Assembly (NCBI GenBank): GCA_002914845.1
Contig: JXTC01000454.1
Coordinates: 163,292 to 227,291 of the forward strand
From: Trema orientale
Taxonomy: Eukaryota > Streptophyta > Magnoliopsida > Rosales > Cannabaceae
Length of the DNA: 64,000 nucleotides
Direction: 5' to 3'
A program made the position numbers and the translations under genes. Each line of letters starts with the position of its first letter. Positions within the stretch are counted from its first letter, which is position 1. Shown here one piece after another: positions 59,385-64,000 of this stretch. The notes under the pieces were generated by a model. That model ran no database searches and was not told where the DNA came from. It saw nothing but the letters and a program-made list of their open reading frames with translations.

Positions 59385-62300
59385 GTGAGCTTTGAAAAAG
59401 TTTGTCTTACACAAAATTCTGAACGAATAGAATCCATTCCACTCGCTCCAGAAAAATTACAAGACGAGCCCAAGAATCCTCAAGATGAGCTCAAGAAGAT
59501 AAATTTGGCAGAAGATGGTGAAGAAAAGTCAACATTCATTTCTGCCAAATTAGAGCCAAATCTTGAAGTAGCTCTAATCAGATTGCTGAAAGAATATCAT
59601 GACGTTTTTGCATGGACCTACAAAGACATGCCAGGATTAAGCAGTAAGTTAATCACACACAAGCTTACTGTAAATCCTATTTTCAAACCAATTAAGCAGG
59701 CTGCGAGAAATTTCAGCAATCAAATTCAGCTGCAAATCAAGAAGGAGATAGAAAAATTGTTAGAAGCTGGGTTCATAAAACCATGTATACATGCAACGTG
59801 GTTGGCAAATATAGTACCAGTGAAAAAGAAAAATGGGCAGATCAGAATTTGTGTAGATTTCAGAGATCTAAACAAAGCATGCCCAAAAGATGATTTTCCA
59901 CTGCCAAATCTAGACATGCTTGTCGATGCAACTGCCAACCATGAAATGTTTTCATTCATGGATGGATTCAGTGGCTATAATCAAATCAAGATGGATCCAG
60001 AAGATGCCAAAAAGACTGCTTTCAGAACTCCACTTGGTAATTTCTTCTACACTGTAATGCCATTTGGATTGAAGAACGCAGGAGCCACTTATCAACGGGC
60101 AATGACAGCAATTTTTCACGATATGATTCATGATTATGTGGAAGATTACGTCGATGATTTGGTAGTGAAATCCAAAAGAAAAGAATCACACTTGGATCAC
60201 TTGAGAAAAGTATCTGAAAGATGCAGAAAATATGATCTCAAGATGAATCCCTTGAAATGCGCTTTCGGAGTCATAGAAGGCAAGTTCTTGGATTCGTGGT
60301 CCACAAAGATGGAATCAAGATTGATGAAGATAAAGCAAAGGCAATAATGGAAATCAAGCCACCTCAAGATCTCAAACAATTGAGAGGATTCATTGGAAAG
60401 ATTTCCTATCTCAGGAGATTTATTCCAGCCCTAGCCAGTATTATCAAGCCTCTTCATCAATTGACCAAAAAAGATACGAAGTACAAATGGGGTCCTGAGC
60501 ATGATTATGCTTTTGAAGAAATCAAGAAAATTCTCACCAACTCGCAAGTCATGGTTGCCCCATCTCCAGAAAAAGAATTATTAATTTACTTGGCGGCATC
60601 TGACGAATCAGTTGGGATACTAATAGCATAAGACTATGAAGGCTTGGAGAAACCGGTTTATTACTTAAGCCGTCTACTCAGAGGTTCGGAGAAAAATTAC
60701 TCTCTCGCAGACAAGCTTTGTGTTGCACTGATGTATGCAATACAAAAGCTTCGACACTACATGGTCACTCACAGAATTAGAGTAATCATGAATTCTGATC
60801 CGATTAAGCTCCTACTACAAAAACCTATCCTAACTGATCGTTATGCCAAGTGGATGCTCATGCTTAGTGAACTTGATATCATTGTCGAAAAGCCAAAGGC
60901 TATCAAGAGTCAAGCTCTAGTCGAGTTGCTTAAATACACTAGGCATGATTCGGATGAAATAATGTCTGTAGAAGACAAAGAAGATTGTTGGATACTCTAT
61001 TTTGATGGTGCCTCCACACGTAATGAAGGAAGTGCTGGAATTGTTCTGTCAAATGATCATAGTGAAATCTTCAAAAAAGTTGTTAAATTAGCTTTTCCTT
61101 GCTCCAACAACGAAGCTGAATATGAGGCCTTGGCTATTGGATTAGATCTGGCCAAGGAAATAAAGATTTCAAAATTGAAAATATGTGGGGACTCCAACTT
61201 AGTCATCAGACAGCTTAACGGAGACTTTGCTGTCAAGGAGCCGAATTTGGTCAAATACCGAGAAGAAATACAAGAAAAGCTCCATAATTTCAAAAATTAT
61301 GAACTGGAATATGTCCCCAGATCTCAGAACAAATATGCAGATGCTCTGGCAACTCTAGTACTGAAAATGGGTCATACAAATGAAGATCTTATTCAAATCC
61401 CTTTGGAGACCAAGTCAGAGCCAATACACTCATCAATGCAACAATCAAATGGATGGATCCAATCCATTAAAGAAAAGCTGAAAAATCCAGAAGTCAAAGA
61501 TATCAGAGAAATTAAAGCATTTATGTTAATCAACGATCAAGTTTACAAGAGATTCTCCGATGGAATTTTGGCAAAATGCATTGATGAAGAATTTGGAAAA
61601 AAAGTGTTAGACGAAGTCCATTCTAAAATTTGTGGTTTAGATGGACCAATACTAGCTAGAAGAATCCAACGACTTAGATACTTTTGGCCTGAGTTAAGAA
61701 AGCAAGCTAATGAGCTACAAAGAAACTGTAAGCAATGCCAGCTTGTGATTGATCCCAAAGAAAGCTTCTTTGTTGAAGAAGAAGACTGGAGAAGAGTTTA
61801 TATTGATTACATCGTTCATGGCCAACTGCCTGATGACACTTCTTCAGCTATTCTCATCAAACGAAAGGCAGATAGATTCTTTGTTCAGAATAATCTGCTT
61901 TTCAGAAAAAGCTTTCAAAGAAAGGTCCTGAGATGCTTAGGACCCAATGAGATAGAAATAGTCCTAAAAGAAGTTCACGCCGGGGACTGTGGTGGCCATA
62001 TCGGTGGAAGACGTCTGTTTGAGCAGTTGATCACTATTGGATACTATTGGCCGACGATGGAAAATGATGCCATGGAATTTGTCCGAAAATGTGACGCCTG
62101 CCAAAAACATGGAAACTTGATACATGTACCCACTGTCGAAATGGGGAGTATCACATCACCATGGCCATTCCACACCTGGTCGATTAATCTCATTGGACCT
62201 ATCAGTCCTCCTTCAAAAGGAAAGATCTGGATTTTAGCAGCTACAGAAAATTTTACAAAATGGTCTGAGGCTATTTCTCTCAAGAGAGCCACTTCAGAAG

Positions 62301-63013
62301 CTGCTAGCCTATTTGTACAAGAAAATATCATCTGTCGCTTTGGCGTACCCCGAAGAATATTGTCTGATAATGGGACACCATTTATTGGACAACAGTTTGA
62401 ATCACTGTTGGAAAGATATCAAATCTTCCATGGAAAATCCACCAGATATTATCCTCAAGGAAATGGAGCCATAGAAGCATTCAACAAAACTTTGGTGGCC
62501 ATCATCAGAAAAATGATTGAGGAAAAATCGATCCGATGGGACGATTGTCTACCTCTTGCTCTTTGGGCTTACAGAGCTACCAAGCATACTACTACTAAAG
62601 AAACTCTATTTTCCTTAGTATATGGAACTGAAACTCTACGGCCTGTGGAGTTAAACATACCGTCTACTAAGATGGCACTCGGTGGAACGGAAAACTCTCG
62701 AGAATTTGATCTCGAAATTTTGGAAGATCAAAGAGCACAAGTACAAGATAGGGTTCAAAACTATCAAAGAAAAATTACTCGAGCCTACAACAAATTGGTA
62801 CGAGCTAGAAATTTCCAAGAATGTGACTTAGTACTCAAGGCAGCCGATCATATTATGAAAGGAATGCATGCTGCTAAGTTCACACCAAATTGGGAAGGAC
62901 CCTATCAAATTGCTGATATCCAATCTAGTGGGTACTGCACTCTCAAAGACCTGAATACAGGTACACTTTCTGCACCAACCAACTTAAAATTCATCAAGAA
63001 ATATTTCATATAG
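59385..63013 (+). pseudogene. pol: Tat pol: RT, RNase H, second RNase H, integrase; frameshift plus stop
   Basis: RT: CVDFRDLNKACPKD, FMDGFSGYNQI, FGLKNAGATYQ and the catalytic YVDD at 60147-60158. A one-base loss near 60290 shifts the frame, which resumes as GFVVHKDGIKI..LRGFIGKISYLRRFIP. RNase H runs about 60560-60930, with a TAA stop at 60629. The second, archaeal-type RNase H (60985-61370) keeps FDGAS, NEAEYEAL, GDSNLVI and NKYADALA. Integrase: an H2C2 finger (HAGDCGGHIG..CDACQ, about 61977-62103), then the core, where the first catalytic position is Asn (62186-62188; W-S-I-N), with Asp in LSDNGTPF (62366) and Glu 35 residues on (62474) intact. An earlier degenerate H2C2-like copy lies at about 61610-61745. 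No chromodomain. Confidence 0.93.
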
Positions 63014-63181
63014 TTTTCTAAACACCTCAATATCTAGGAACTATTATAGATGAAATTTTCATCATATGCTAAATGGTTGGTATTCATCTTAGATTGCATT
63101 CATAAAAGATCTCTATCTAAGCAATCTATATTTTTTACCGTGATAGTTGTACAAATCCTAAGTAGGGTAAAAACTACACCC

Positions 63182-63420
63182 AAAAGTATTCTTTGGTACG
63201 AGCATTTTGCTGCCAAGATACATTGGAACTGGAGACTGTTAGTATAAACCCGAAAATTGGATATTTCCTGAAAGTATCTTTTGGTTCAAGCCTATGCTGC
63301 CAATAATATCAGGAACAACGAATCGAGATTGGACTATACTAAGCCTGAAAGTACCCCTTGGTATGAGCTTATGCTACCGGCAGGTACATTGGAACCAGGA
63401 TTTGTCAGTATATATCCTAA
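63182..63420 (+). repeat. Degenerate three-copy repeat (about 77-88 bp) in the Tat 3' UTR
   Basis: Units begin near 63182, 63271 and 63348. Each contains (g)aaagta.....ttggt.c(g/a)agc.t...gctgcc and, in two, a cattggaac phrase. Lies just after the pol stop. Confidence 0.7.
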
Positions 63421-63454
63421 TCGATGCTCTTGTATAACTCAGGTTTAAAATATA

Positions 63455-63590
63455 AATTGGGCGCACACCCCAATCTATACTGGGCGCACACCCCAGTCTA
63501 AACATATAATTGGGCGCACACCTCATTCTAAATATATAATTTGGGCGCACACCCCATTCTAAATATATAATTGGGCGCATACCCCAATTT
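63455..63590 (+). repeat. Five-copy array of 'ttgggcgcacaccccaa' units in the Tat 3' UTR
   Basis: Five units of about 25-31 bp, each with a (a)ttgggcgcacaccc(c/t)a core that can fold (TTGGG against CCCAA), separated by tctaaatatata-type spacers. Tandem repeats in the 3' UTR are typical for Tat/Ogre elements. Spacers are not unique, so this is not a CRISPR array. Confidence 0.9.
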
Positions 63591-64000
63591 TAAGAATAAT
63601 TTGGCTTTTATCATTTCAAAAGTCCAAATAACTGATAATTAATTATCATTTAGTCCAATATTGAAATTTTTATTAATTTCTATATTTTTCTTTGCATTGG
63701 ACTAATCTCTTATTTTGCATATTCTCACACTGCTTACGTGGCTCGCATGCGAGAAAAATATATGCAAACAAGCACGCTTATGGTGACGAAGCTGCAATAT
63801 CAAGACTGAAGTTTGTCATCTCTGCAAAAAGTTTCATTAACAAGGAAGAAATCAGAATGGGTCATTCTAGGCAATGTTCAAGCTAAACTCCAAAATTTGT
63901 TGCTCACATGCAACGTACTCTTTTTCCTTTCTAGAGATTTTTCCCACTGGGTTTTGCTCTAGTAAGGTTTTAACGAGGCGTTGTTTGGGTTGGGCCAATC
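63591..64000 (+). other. Tat 3' UTR, ending before the polypurine tract and 3' LTR
   Basis: Near 63941-63980 the phrase ttttcccactgggttttg..ctagtaaggttttaacgaggc matches a conserved segment found shortly upstream of the polypurine tract in many plant LTR retrotransposons. No polypurine tract or copy of the LTR start (TGTGACAAA) follows before 64000, so the element continues outside the window. Confidence 0.6.

Larger units (their letters stand above)
54590..64000 (+). mobile_element. Tat-lineage Ty3/Gypsy LTR retrotransposon, right end outside the window
   Basis: Order: 5' LTR (54590-56558), tRNA-type primer binding site, 5' UTR with a tandem array, gag-protease, RT, RNase H, a second (archaeal-type) RNase H, integrase, 3' UTR with tandem repeats, and the window end. 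The second RNase H between RNase H and integrase is the hallmark of the Tat/Ogre/Retand group; no chromodomain follows the integrase. The element is defective (stops at 57240 and 60629, a frameshift near 60290, a substituted integrase residue), but its domains are otherwise nearly full length, so it is a fairly recent insertion. Confidence 0.93.

Noticed and set aside
60147-60158. YVDD considered as a caulimovirus or other pararetrovirus reverse transcriptase
   Set aside because: Integrase, two RNase H domains, LTR and tRNA-Arg-type primer site place it firmly in Ty3/Gypsy Tat; no movement or coat protein motifs are present.
63455-63590. Short regular repeats resembling a CRISPR array
   Set aside because: The spacers are near-identical, the host is a plant, and the array sits in a retrotransposon 3' UTR.

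Overview
The window is nuclear DNA of a flowering plant, most likely a eudicot. It is very AT-rich and has intron-rich genes with canonical GT..AG borders, a plant-specific class VIII myosin, a plastid-type FAD synthetase, and a dense mix of hAT, Mutator-like, MITE, LINE, Copia-like and Ty3/Gypsy Tat remains. The species cannot be named from the sequence. Two single ambiguous bases (10456 and 38121) show that it is a draft assembly.

Layout. (1) 942-5305, minus strand: a complete five-exon gene for plastid FAD synthetase (RibF type, 360 residues). (2) 5.4-20.6 kb: about 15 kb without genes, holding degenerate satellite-like repeats (8.7-10.2 kb), a Copia-LTR-like relic (11.4-12.1 kb), small MITEs and a long-inverted-repeat Mutator-like element (15154-16490). 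(3) 20.8-21.7 kb, plus strand: a broken Werner-exonuclease-like gene that still has a TATA box. (4) 22.57-26.7 kb, plus strand: a decayed hAT-type transposase-derived gene, split by a 1,512-bp solo LTR whose 5-bp target duplication is still readable. (5) 27651-28367: the first copy of a short hAT-type element. (6) 29606-41753, minus strand: a complete class VIII myosin with 23 coding exons and 1,170 residues, plus a 5' leader intron up to about 42.6 kb. (7) 42.7-52.5 kb: non-genic DNA with a second Mutator-like foldback element (10-bp target duplication), a second copy of the hAT element (perfect 8-bp target duplication) and several MITEs. (8) 52.5-64.0 kb: a nested transposon stack. A 5'-truncated LINE is interrupted by one hAT element and then by another. 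The second hAT element is itself interrupted by a large Tat-lineage Ty3/Gypsy retrotransposon (5' LTR 54590-56558, gag-pro, RT, two RNase H domains, integrase) that runs off the right edge of the window.

Only the FAD synthetase and myosin VIII genes look intact. I joined their exons by hand, and both keep reading frame through every splice junction. The rest of the interest lies in how the elements are nested, in the precise target-site duplications that date insertions relative to each other, and in the pattern of damage in the Tat element: in-frame stops, one frameshift, and an integrase whose first catalytic aspartate is an asparagine. I found no clear sign of a wholly new biological system.
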